The notes under the pieces: generated by a model | Databases searched by the model: none | What the model saw: only the letters and a program-made list of their open reading frames with translations | Told to the model about the DNA's origin: nothing | Assembly (NCBI RefSeq): GCF_000712055.1 | Contig: NZ_JOOA01000001.1 | Location: 806,001-870,000 of the forward strand | Direction of reading: 5' to 3' | DNA from: Ruminococcus sp. HUN007 | GTDB lineage: Bacteria > Bacillota > Clostridia > Oscillospirales > Ruminococcaceae | DNA: 64,000 bases | Shown: piece after piece, positions 25,755 through 33,534 of the stretch | Numbering within the stretch: the first letter of the stretch is position 1 | Layout of the letters: every line of letters starts with the position of its first letter | Program-made: the position numbers and the translations under genes

Positions 25755-25815
25755 GCACCGAGGGCGTAAATGCGTGATTCTCGCTATAATAGATTGCCAA
25801 AGTTCCGCTTTTATG
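25755..25815 (+). repeat. 61-base direct repeat, orphan copy
   Basis: Matches 30734-30794 over 61 bases. In the other copy it supplies the -35 (TTGCCA) of a promoter whose -10 (TATGAT) lies just past the repeat; here the following bases are TAGGAA, so the promoter is dead or its gene has been lost. Confidence 0.85.
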
Positions 25816-25911
25816 CTAGGAAAAAACCAGCTGTACTTACAGAACTGGTTTCTGCCGTTTGTTTTTATAATCTCATGCAAATTCCTGGCATATTTTATAT
25901 TTGTGATATAT

Positions 25912-26382
25912 TTACATTTTCGTAAAACAATATTTACCTTTTCCAAATCCGGATACAGCTTTTATCAGTTTAAGATCATTATTCAATTTTTTGATATAAG
26001 ATGTAGCTGTCGTCTGTGAACAATCCAGCAACTGCATTATATCTGAATTTCCGAATACCGTATCCTGTAAATTTTCATATATTTCAATGAGATTTTTTAC
26101 TGTTTTCTCTGAAAAACCAGACTTTAAAATCTTTTCTCTGATAAGATTTGTATCAGATACAGGCTCAGGGTCAACCACAGACAAACCTCCTGATTTTAGC
26201 ATGAGAAACTCTTCATTAACAGGGATAACAACTGATGTTACATTATCTGATTCTGAAAAGGTTTTATAATACAGCTGAGGAGAGCCGTTATCATCAAGAG
26301 ACTGCTTGGCTTCACCTATTCCGGTGCCAAAAGACTCTATTATTCCAAGACTTTTTATATACCAAACCCAAGTTTTTGTCAA
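25912..26382 (-). pseudogene. C-terminal remnant of a COG2865-type (AlbA_2/HATPase-like) regulator
   Basis: 156 open residues. The start region reads IKSLGIIESFGTGI, the motif found near the end of the ATP-binding-like domain of COG2865 regulators ('putative transcriptional regulator', often annotated RecG-like), followed by a winged-helix segment (DSDIMQLLDCSQTTATSYIKKLNNDLKLI pattern, residues 110-140). The N-terminal AlbA_2 domain and most of the second domain are missing, and upstream sequence is replaced by AAACCCAAGTT repeats. There is no ribosome site at the first ATG. A hairpin at about 25822-25850 (AACCAG/CTGGTT) may be its terminator. Confidence 0.65.
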
Positions 26383-26505
26383 GCAAACCCAAGTTTTGCA
26401 GTCTATCCATAAACGACGATATTCCGTACATCAGAGCACTCCAAGCAAAATCAAACCCAAGTTCACAAGTATCAAACCCAAGTTTTTGTCAAGCAAACCC
26501 AAGTT
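26364..26505. repeat. Five copies of AAACCCAAGTT
   Basis: Copies at 26364, 26385, 26453, 26474 and 26495. They form two paired blocks, each with the two units 21 bases apart and sharing the intervening TTTGTCAAGC, plus one single copy. On the minus strand one frame reads repeated KLGF. Possibly the decayed KLGF-type repeats that some COG2865-like genes carry, or a small repeat element inserted at the break point of the pseudogene. Confidence 0.7.
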
Positions 26506-26654
26506 TTATTCTCACCGCCAGACCATTAATTATACATTCTGAAACTTGACAAACTGCGGTAATAGAAGTAAAATCATATAGATAATACAGAAAACAACAT
26601 GAATTCATTACTAGACTCAGATCAATAATTTAAGGAGTGTCACTTCAGCACAAA

Positions 26655-26777
26655 ATGGAAATCAAAGAAGACAAACGAATTTACACGCTTAGCAAAGAAG
26701 CACCTGCAAAGGCTGTGGTCAAAATGGGCGTGTCACTGATACTGCTGACAACCGTCATAGGAAAAATGAAAAACTGA
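26655..26777 (+). pseudogene. MATE transporter remnant (40 codons)
   Basis: In-frame fusion of the first 24 or so codons (MEIKEDKRIYTLSKEAPAKA...) to the last 17 codons (...LLTTVIGKMKN) of the MATE gene at 20165-21511. Leader and ribosome site are kept, so a 40-residue peptide with one hydrophobic stretch could still be made, but it cannot be a transporter. Confidence 0.85.
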
Positions 26778-26787
26778 TTTTAAGAAT

Positions 26788-26841
26788 ACAGAAAGTATAA
26801 CGATAAATCTTGATACGAATACAGTTACATACAGGTCCTGA
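26788..26841 (+). pseudogene. Second fragment of the 24911-type gene 3' end
   Basis: Encodes TESITINLDTNTVTYRS-stop, the same as 21522-21575, carried along in the duplication of the MATE locus. Confidence 0.8.
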
Positions 26842-26857
26842 TACTTATGTGCTCTGT

Positions 26858-26886
26858 TTGCAATTGAGTCACAGATGTGATAAAAT
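26858..26886 (+). promoter_or_regulatory. Promoter of the SUKH gene (copy 3)
   Basis: TTGCAA (26858-26863), 17-base spacer, TAAAAT (26881-26886), near-identical to the promoter of the DUF4869 pair. The duplication delivered a working promoter to a new gene. Confidence 0.7.
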
Positions 26887-26939
26887 TATATTGAATGTTA
26901 AGTTATTCTGAAAAAAATCAAAATGAGGAGTGGAATAAA

Positions 26940-27902
26940 ATGTATGAGAAAATTGATCTGAATAATTTCTGGAACAGCGACAGTGAATATGATGATCTTA
27001 AATCTGAGCCGTTTTCGGAAGAAACGCTTCGTGATATTGAAAAGGATCTTGGATATAAATTCCCGCAGTCTTACATCGCACTGATGCGTATACAAAACGG
27101 AGGATGTCCTGAAAATACAAGTGTCGGTAATACCGGCTGGGTAATCGGCAGCATTTACGGTATCAGCAAAGATACAGACTTCAGATTCTGGACAGATGAG
27201 GATTTAGCACCTTTAATCCCTGTATGTACCTCGGCCTATGACAGCGACATGATATTTTTAGATTACCGCAAATGCGGAAGTGACGGAGAACCCGGAGTAG
27301 TGGGAATCAGTCAGGACATGAACACGAATACGATCAGTTTTATCGCAAAGGACTTTGAATCGTTTATTAATATGCTTGTTCCTTTGGAAAATGATGAAGA
27401 AGACGAACCTGACTTCGATCCTTATGAAGGTATACATTTCACTCCCGTAGAAGGTAAGCAGAGAAAAAAACTGGATCGTGTTATCTGGGGTGACTTACCA
27501 TGGGGCATCGGTTTCACCGCATTCTGGCTGCTGGTGATCATTGCACTTTTCTTCTTTCATAACGCTTTTTTTGTAACGCTCCGATTCCTGTCGTTTTTTC
27601 CGGCAGCATATGGCTTCATTGGCACTGTAGCTTGTCTTACAGACTGTATTTCGAAGAGTAAGAAAACATACGAAAGTTATGTTGATACTGTAGATGCAGT
27701 CTGGGAAGCTAATGAACCGCTCCATAAAACGAAAGATGACGGGAAAAAGAAAAAGTATTTTCTCAAACTAAAAAAAAGCAAGGTCGACATGTACCGTAAC
27801 ACTGAAGGTTTTAAAGAAGGAGACCTTGTGAGAGTTTACAGACCGCAAAAAGGAGAAGTAATACTTGTGAAAGAGGATGCTAAGAAACAGATGGTACGCT
27901 GA
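26940..27902 (+). CDS. SUKH (SMI1/KNR4) domain protein with membrane hairpin
   Basis: 320 residues; start chosen on GAGGAG (26925-26930). The N-terminal 150 residues are a SUKH domain: 'SEETLRDIEKDLGYKFPQSYIALMRIQNGG', a GSIYGI strand and a 'FIAKDFESFINML' end. Two hydrophobic segments follow (about 182-232), then a basic C-terminal cytosolic tail ending in an SH3-like 'GDLVRVYRPQKGEVILV'. SUKH domains are common immunity proteins against polymorphic or contact-dependent toxins; no toxin gene is adjacent, so this could be an orphan immunity protein. Its stop codon lies inside a GTACGC/GCGTAC hairpin (27894-27910). The promoter comes from a duplicated MATE leader. Confidence 0.75.
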   Translation: MYEKIDLNNFWNSDSEYDDLKSEPFSEETLRDIEKDLGYKFPQSYIALMRIQNGGCPENTSVGNTGWVIGSIYGISKDTDFRFWTDEDLAPLIPVCTSAYDSDMIFLDYRKCGSDGEPGVVGISQDMNTNTISFIAKDFESFINMLVPLENDEEDEPDFDPYEGIHFTPVEGKQRKKLDRVIWGDLPWGIGFTAFWLLVIIALFFFHNAFFVTLRFLSFFPAAYGFIGTVACLTDCISKSKKTYESYVDTVDAVWEANEPLHKTKDDGKKKKYFLKLKKSKVDMYRNTEGFKEGDLVRVYRPQKGEVILVKEDAKKQMVR

Positions 27903-27910
27903 AAGCGTAC
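27894..27910 (+). terminator. GTACGC hairpin across the SUKH stop codon
   Basis: GTACGCTGAAAGCGTAC; the loop contains TGA, the stop of the SUKH gene. Same stem as the second hairpin of the cassettes at 22647 and 29578. Confidence 0.6.
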
Positions 27911-27946
27911 TATTCTTTATACAGACGGAACTCAGCTTCTCCGCAC

Positions 27947-27975
27947 TTGCGCAAATGATCTGATTATGTTAAAAT
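27947..27975 (+). promoter_or_regulatory. Promoter of the 28025 lipoprotein gene
   Basis: TTGCGC (27947-27952), 17-base spacer, TAAAAT (27970-27975), 50 bases before the ATG. Confidence 0.6.
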
Positions 27976-28024
27976 AAATAAAGGATTTTAACTTACAAAT
28001 ATATATGATATAAGGAGCACAAAA

Positions 28025-29482
28025 ATGGAACGAAAACTATTATTAATCGCACTTATATCCTCACTTTTCTTAACAGGATGCGATACGATAACGGAGAATA
28101 CTGATGCCGGAAACGGAGAAGTTTCTGAAATTGTTACCGAGGCGGTAACGGAAGAAGCGGAAAGCACTGAAACCGAGGATGCAGATGAAAACGGCGAAAC
28201 TGATAACTCCGATAATTCCGCATATGATGAGGATCAGGCGGGCGAAGAATTCAGATATTTCAAAGTACCAGAAAATGAAGAATGGGATGTTGACTATTCT
28301 GATCCGGAAGATAATTATCTTTCACTGGTTCTGAAAACCAATAATAATATAAGGCTTTATTTCGAAGCTGATGACAGTGGTGAATACAGTAAAGCTGTTT
28401 ACCTGGCTGGTGATAACAGAGCATACTGTGCTGAGCAAAGTTACGAATTCTTAAAAAATGAGAAAACTGATTTTTACGGAACCGAAGCTATTCATCAGTC
28501 AGCCGCTTCTAGTGAAGGCGACTATTATGATTACTATTTTTTCGATAACGGGAATGGCGTAATTTACAAGGTCACTGTCTCGTACAGAAACGGTTCCTGT
28601 AATGAAAACTGCAAAAGTACTGATAACATATTAAAAACCGCTGAGTTTTTCTGTAACAGTCCTTCTGAATCCGCATCTGAAAAAGACGAAATAACAATGG
28701 AGGATATAACCAAGGCAAACCGTCTGAATAATATTCTTTCAAAATATGACAGCGTAAAAACCGAAACGTCAGTCGGCTTCGAAAGCTATACGATCTATGC
28801 TGACAGGGAGTGCAACGGAATATATGACTTGAAAGATGCTGAAATGCAGAAAGGCGACATGATGTGTTCAATGGAATCCGGCAAATTCCTGGCCATGTAT
28901 ACTTTCGAGCCGGAAATAGATTTATATGAACACAGGTTTTTCCTTGATGGTATGTTCGATTATTTTAAGATAACAAACGTAAGTAACGACGGCAAAAAAA
29001 TCAAAGTAACAGCAGAAATGAACGAATATACAAGTAAAGCCTTTTTTAAATACATAAACATGAAAGACGATAATGATGGTAAAGCCGTAGCCACAATCAC
29101 TTTAAAATCAGATGATCTTGCCATTGAAAAGCTTTCAGTAAAATCAGAGTCCGGTCTCAGCGATAAAAAACTGTTTTCCTATAAATGCAGCTACAATGTT
29201 CAGAAAAATCTGAAAATGAAGCTGATATACGATCATATGGATACTGATGAGATACGCGTGCTAACGGGTATTGTAAATCCTGGCAAAGAAGATGAATACA
29301 CTGTTTCCTGGAAGGGCGTGAAGGGCGATACGATCCAGTTTGTAGATTTCCACGACAGCATACTCACTCCTGCATTTGAAGATCGTGAATGTAAAAAGCA
29401 GTACAACACCGGTACCGATAAAGATAAAAATTCTGATATAACATTTTATGCTGTAAATATGTTATCATTCTTTGGATATTGA
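28025..29482 (+). CDS. Lipoprotein of unknown function
   Basis: 485 residues. Lipoprotein signal with LTGCD lipobox (Cys 19), an acidic Glu/Asp/Thr linker to about residue 70, then two beta-rich regions (about 75-215 and 225-485) without recognised motifs. The linker resembles those of other surface lipoproteins here (vanY-like, paralogues A and B). RBS AAGGAG is seven bases upstream. No enzyme or binding motif can be named. Followed by the three-hairpin cassette B. Confidence 0.7.
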   Translation: MERKLLLIALISSLFLTGCDTITENTDAGNGEVSEIVTEAVTEEAESTETEDADENGETDNSDNSAYDEDQAGEEFRYFKVPENEEWDVDYSDPEDNYLSLVLKTNNNIRLYFEADDSGEYSKAVYLAGDNRAYCAEQSYEFLKNEKTDFYGTEAIHQSAASSEGDYYDYYFFDNGNGVIYKVTVSYRNGSCNENCKSTDNILKTAEFFCNSPSESASEKDEITMEDITKANRLNNILSKYDSVKTETSVGFESYTIYADRECNGIYDLKDAEMQKGDMMCSMESGKFLAMYTFEPEIDLYEHRFFLDGMFDYFKITNVSNDGKKIKVTAEMNEYTSKAFFKYINMKDDNDGKAVATITLKSDDLAIEKLSVKSESGLSDKKLFSYKCSYNVQKNLKMKLIYDHMDTDEIRVLTGIVNPGKEDEYTVSWKGVKGDTIQFVDFHDSILTPAFEDRECKKQYNTGTDKDKNSDITFYAVNMLSFFGY

Positions 29483-29543
29483 TTTGCATTCCGGATTCTT
29501 TATTAAATTCAGTGGATTTTGTGAATTTTCATTTTATCCGAAC

Positions 29544-29625
29544 AAAAAAGCACGCCGCCGGCGTGCTTTTTTCAATGGTACGCTTTCAGCGTACTACTTT
29601 AAAAAGGGCACGCTTGTGCCCTTTT
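29544..29625. terminator. Three-hairpin terminator cassette (copy B)
   Basis: AAAAAAGCACGCCG/CGGCGTGCTTTTTT (29544-29572), GTACGC/GCGTAC (29578-29594), AAAAGGGCAC/GTGCCCTTTT (29602-29625). Nearly identical to 22616-22694, and in both places it sits beside the end of a paralogous lipoprotein gene. Confidence 0.85.
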
Positions 29626-29735
29626 GTACGAACCATTATTTTATGTTTAGAGAGAGTTTACTCGTCTGTTGCAGATGTTTCAGTTGATTCTTCGTCAACT
29701 TTTGGTGTTTCTGATCCAGATACATCTGAAGTTAT

Positions 29736-30509
29736 TTATTCCGATTCGGTGACATCAACAAAGTTTGCTACGTCTCCCATGGCGTAATCTAAATTTAAAT
29801 GAAATGAAATACCTGTTATAGTCTGCTGTTCTAAATCTATTTCAACATCATACCTATATTTCTGATGTGTTGTACTCTCTCCTACACGCTTATAATACTC
29901 AATGTATCTTAATTCATCTAAATTGTCTTCAGTTGGTTCTCCCCAAGCATTTTTTAAATCAGCTACAGTTACCCCAACTCTAATACCTTTAGGGAATATA
30001 AAATTCTCGCTCTTATTAATGTAAGTGAGATAAGCATAGCAATCCTTTATTTGTTTTCTATCTTCGGAATAATTTTCAAAATACAAATCATATTCTTTAT
30101 CATCCATTGAAAATATAACACCACCGCCACTATGCGCTCCTATAACATCACTAATAGGATTTGTGTTGTCAAGAATTACTGCTCCATCATCTAATAACGT
30201 CTGAAGAGTTACAGGTAGAGTATATACTTTGTTACCTATCTGAATCTTCCAAGAATCAATATCAGCAGCAAGAATCTCCTGTGTTGGTTCTATAACTGCC
30301 TCTTCTTCAACTTCAGCTTCTGTGATAGCTTCAGTTTCTGTTATAGTTTTCTCTATTCCCATAGCATCATTATATGAAGACTGTTCTGTTCCGTTGGATA
30401 CTTCTTGAGCCGGTTTGCTGGATACTTCTTCACCGCTTTTTCCACAACTCGTAATAGTTGCTGTCATACTTGCTGCCATTATTAAAGCTAAAATAGCGTT
30501 CTTCTTCAT
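29736..30509 (-). CDS. Lipoprotein paralogue B, truncated by a stop codon
   Basis: 257 residues, close relative of 22727-23593: same signal and lipobox (TSCGKSGEE), same PTQEILAADIDS, LPVTLQTLLDDGA and 'GEPTEDN' segments. The reading frame ends at TAA (29736-29738), but the same frame continues downstream for 25 more codons to a second stop at 29658-29660 and encodes the acidic tail (...VDEESTETSATDE) found in paralogue A. The tail was therefore lost by a nonsense mutation. ATG with GGAGG nine bases upstream. Confidence 0.75.
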   Translation of the reverse strand: MKKNAILALIMAASMTATITSCGKSGEEVSSKPAQEVSNGTEQSSYNDAMGIEKTITETEAITEAEVEEEAVIEPTQEILAADIDSWKIQIGNKVYTLPVTLQTLLDDGAVILDNTNPISDVIGAHSGGGVIFSMDDKEYDLYFENYSEDRKQIKDCYAYLTYINKSENFIFPKGIRVGVTVADLKNAWGEPTEDNLDELRYIEYYKRVGESTTHQKYRYDVEIDLEQQTITGISFHLNLDYAMGDVANFVDVTESE

Positions 30510-30563
30510 TTTCGTTTACCTCCATAAATTATTTTTTCATTATCAGAACACAGCAATGTATAT

Positions 30564-30591
30564 ATTGTACTATTTTTTTTTTTGATGTCAA
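30564..30591 (-). promoter_or_regulatory. Promoter of lipoprotein B
   Basis: Minus strand TTGACA (30586-30591), 16-base spacer, TACAAT (30564-30569); duplicated from 23647-23674. Confidence 0.65.
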
Positions 30592-30623
30592 GCATTTTAA
30601 CTATCATGAAAATAAATGATTTT

Positions 30624-30668
30624 TATTCTGTTCTTAAGGATATTCTTGAACAGGAAATTAATGAATGA
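30624..30668 (+). pseudogene. Remnant of the second DUF3791-like gene
   Basis: Encodes YSVLKDILEQEINE-stop, matching the end (YSVLTDILVQEIGG) of the gene at 24470-24685. Together with lipoprotein B it marks a second copy of the whole lipoprotein/DUF3791-DUF3990 locus from which about 0.9 kb was deleted. Confidence 0.8.
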
Positions 30669-30687
30669 TACATATCAGTTTCAAAGC

Positions 30688-30715
30688 AAAATCACGCCGC
30701 CGGCGTGATTTTTTT
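30688..30715 (+). terminator. Terminator hairpin (CACGCC family)
   Basis: AAAATCACGCCG/CGGCGTGATTTT with a T7 tail; follows the deleted DUF3791 remnant as copy 24708 follows the intact gene. Confidence 0.8.
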
Positions 30716-30733
30716 AGGTAGCGCACCGAAGGT

Positions 30734-30801
30734 GCACCGAGGGCGTAAATGCGTGATTCTCGCTATAATAGATTGCCAAAGTTCCGCTTTTATGTTATGA
30801 T
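30734..30801 (+). promoter_or_regulatory. 61-base repeat carrying the promoter of the HTH gene
   Basis: 30734-30794 repeats 25755-25815. TTGCCA (30773-30778), 17-base spacer, TATGAT (30796-30801) drives the HTH gene 40 bases on. Confidence 0.7.
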
Positions 30802-30840
30802 TATATCAACAGAAAAGCACTAAAACAGGATGGTGATCGT

Positions 30841-31710
30841 ATGGATAAAGTAAAAACCGGTGCTCTGATCAGAGAAGCACGTACAAAGAAAAACTTAACT
30901 CAGTGTGAGCTTGGTGACCTCATAGGTGTTACCAACAAGGCAGTTTCCAGATGGGAAAACGGAGAAAGTTTTCCGGACGTCGGTGTTATTGAAAAGCTGT
31001 CGGAAGTGCTTGATATACACATACAGGATATCGTAACCGGCGGTGAAAAAATCAATGATTACAAGGAAGAAAAAATGGAAAATGTTTTCATAGATATTAT
31101 CCATTCCATGAAACAGGATCGTCGTAAAATGTTCTTCAGTATTACATCGATAACAGTGCTGACATTCTTACTTATGGCAGGAACACGAAAGGATTATAAT
31201 TATTCGAATATTCATGACAGACTCGGTGCAAACTCATGGATCGAATTTCCTGTACGGCTGATGATATTTTTCCTGATTATGATGATATGCGGCAAATTCA
31301 TACTGAGATCTTTACCGGATACCAGACATAAGATATTTGAGAAAAGAAATAATCTCCAGCTCCCAGCATTGGCTGCAGGTCTAATCATAATTCCTGCGAT
31401 CATTTTACTGTCAATTCATTTCTCATCTGCAATTCCCGAAAAACCTGCTTTTTATTTCAGAATCGCAGCTATATTGCCATTTTTCATTTCTTACACAAGT
31501 TTTATAAATGAACTGTCAACAGATGATTTCAGTCTGTACAAACTTGTTTTGGCATCTTCGACAATGTTTCTTGTTGTCGGATACAAAAGCGATTGTTCCT
31601 ATATAATATCAAAGGAAATCTTTTTCCGGAATATTATTCTGATCCCGATTTTGATCTTGGCGGAAACAGTATTAATGATACTGTTCATCCGCAGAAGAAT
31701 ATACCGTTAG
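30841..31710 (+). CDS. Membrane-anchored Xre-family HTH regulator
   Basis: 289 residues. An N-terminal Xre/HTH_3 domain (residues 6-60: LIREARTKKNLTQCELGDLIGVTNKAVSRWENG..FPDVGVIEKLSEVLDI) is followed by a 30-residue linker and five hydrophobic segments (about 95-285). Such HTH plus membrane proteins are common in Firmicutes and probably sense envelope conditions. It follows the RBS GGATGGTGATCGT weakly. It is flanked by repeat-family hairpins on both sides. Target genes unknown. Confidence 0.85.
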   Translation: MDKVKTGALIREARTKKNLTQCELGDLIGVTNKAVSRWENGESFPDVGVIEKLSEVLDIHIQDIVTGGEKINDYKEEKMENVFIDIIHSMKQDRRKMFFSITSITVLTFLLMAGTRKDYNYSNIHDRLGANSWIEFPVRLMIFFLIMMICGKFILRSLPDTRHKIFEKRNNLQLPALAAGLIIIPAIILLSIHFSSAIPEKPAFYFRIAAILPFFISYTSFINELSTDDFSLYKLVLASSTMFLVVGYKSDCSYIISKEIFFRNIILIPILILAETVLMILFIRRRIYR

Positions 31711-31719
31711 ATCTGATAC

Positions 31720-31770
31720 AAAAAGCACGCCGGCGGCGTGCTTTTTTTCTATAGCGCACCTTTAGGTGCA
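31720..31770 (+). terminator. Terminator of the HTH gene
   Basis: AAAAAGCACGCC/GGCGTGCTTTTTTT (31720-31748), then a GCACC/GGTGC hairpin to 31770. Last member of the local CACGCC family. Confidence 0.85.
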
Positions 31771-31780
31771 CCGTTTCTGA

Positions 31781-33523
31781 TTAGAATTTCACTTCTGCTT
31801 TGAATTCATTGTCCGTACATGAAATATTCAGTCTGAAGCCGTTAAGTGCTGCTGCACGTTCGGCGATGGAAAGGCCGAGGCCGCTGCCGCCAAGATTGCT
31901 TCTGGACTCCTCACCGCGGACAAAAGGATCTTTGAGCTTTCTGGTATCTATCTTTCCGTTTACGGTATTGGAAATGACCAGTTTTTTTTCTGTCAGCTGT
32001 TACTTTGATACTACCGTTATCCGGTGTGTATTTCACTGCGTTGGAAATGAGGTTTTCCACTATCTTTTCGAAAGATGTTGATTCGGCCTTGACTGTCGCG
32101 CTGCCTTCAAGTGAAAAGCTTATATTATTCTGTTCAAGCAGCGGCTCATATTTCTTCACTACTTCACTTACTACCTTGCCCACATCGGTCGTTTCATACT
32201 TAAATCCAGCGTTTCCGTCCATGCTGTTGAGCATAAGCGTCCTGCTCATGGTAGAGTCTGCAAATTCCACGTTTTCGATTATAGCTTCAAGATATTCCTT
32301 CTGTTCCTCGTCTGTCAGCTTTCCGTCAAGGATGTTCTCGGCGTAGCCGCCTATCGCCATAAGCGGTGTTTTTCATATCGTGTGCAAGATGGTTGGTAAG
32401 ATCCCGCTCGTAGTCTTCCAGCGCGTATTTCAGTTTGTTTTTTAAATATTTATTACGGCAGATCAGAGATGAGATAATGATAACAAACAATACAAATATG
32501 ATAATGTATCTAATGTAAATTCTATAAAATTCAGGTGTTTTATATTTCAGTGTATTGATGAGGTAAACCGAATACTTCTTGTTATCAAGCCAAATGTAAA
32601 AATGATCATATTGAAAAATATCTGTTTCAGACATCAGTTTATCATAGGTTTCTTTATCAGATATTCCGGCAGAATTATATTTCAGGTTAAAATACCCTGC
32701 AATACGGTCAATATCTTCTTTGTTTTCACCACACACCCATGCGTTTCCGACAGTAGACGGATACGCATTTTTTTTCATCATTTCTGAATTCAATAAGTTC
32801 ATAATTTTCATTGTCTGCAGTTACAGATAAATCCCTGTGAACGACTAACTCATTATCAGCCCCATACCCTTCATAGCTGGCTACACATGGTATAAATGTG
32901 CGTTCTGTTCTGTTGACATAAGCACTCTTTACGCTGATATTCAATGATAATGAATTTTTCCTGCCGCTCATAATATCATTCCAGAAAATATCAGCTTCCT
33001 TATTCTCGCCCTTTTTGAACACATAATAATCGTTGTCAGTATTATTTTTACCAAATAATATTCTGAGAAGAATACGTTCAGTTCCGGAGGCAACTACATT
33101 ATTATTTTCATCCAGAACCACTGCTGCTGAATGACATCCAGGTGATCGGTTATATGATCCTATAATATAGTCGCTGGAAGTACTTGTTCCGCCCATAAAT
33201 GAAGGATTTATAATCGTATTTTCATAAAACGTTCTGTAAATATCATTTATATGAACTTCATTGTATGCTTTGTCTGCAAGCATATTCTCAAACTGATCCA
33301 GTTTATCCTGAACATCTGAAGAATTACTGATACGGATTGCATCTTCCTGCAGCCACTTAACATTTGCCGGATCGTTAAGCTGGTATGAAATTGTATTCGT
33401 AAGCAGCATCCACTGAATCTGCGCGTACACAACGCACACCGCCAAAGCCACTGACGTTGTTTTTATAATAAGTCCCTTCAAAGTCTCTCGTTTTGTTTTC
33501 TTAAATCTCTTTTTCATACACAT
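31781..33523 (-). pseudogene. Sensor histidine kinase broken by three one-base insertions
   Basis: The whole span encodes a kinase of about 579 residues if one A (coding strand) is removed from each of three tracts: A8 at 32768-32775, A5 at 32369-32373, A8 at 31982-31989. The parts then join cleanly: N-terminal membrane segment (VALAVCVVYAQIQWML), extracytoplasmic sensor of about 270 residues, second membrane segment (IIFVLFVIIISSLI), H-box AHDMKTPL with the phospho-accepting His, N-box ENLISNAVKYTPDNG, and GGSGLGLSI. The three gains add up to one codon, so both ends are in the same frame. As written, no single product holds both H-box and ATP site. It follows the response regulator gene at 11 bases. 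Real decay, phase variation or base-calling error cannot be told apart here. Confidence 0.85.
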
Positions 33524-33534
33524 TCAGCTCCTTC

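Larger units (their letters stand above)
26593..26917 (+). repeat. Partial second copy of the MATE locus with internal deletion
   Basis: 26593-26726 matches 20103-20236 (leader and first codons of MATE) and the following bases match 21461-21650 (last codons, downstream fragment and promoter). The missing 1,224 bases (20237-21460) are exactly 408 codons; the join lies at ATG, with ATGAGCGT and ATGGGCGT as near-identical flanks. Points to slippage or recombination between short repeats after duplication. Confidence 0.9.

Noticed and set aside
26364..26505. Possible CRISPR array
   Set aside because: Repeat units are only 11 bases with irregular spacing, and no cas gene is present.
26235..26549. 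Plus-strand open frames with KPKF or NPSF repeats
   Set aside because: They are translations of the AAACCCAAGTT repeats without start signals; treated as a repeat region.
31781..33523. Programmed ribosomal frameshifting in the kinase gene
   Set aside because: Three separate shifts in one gene without stimulatory structures would be without precedent; mutation, phase variation or sequence error is simpler.
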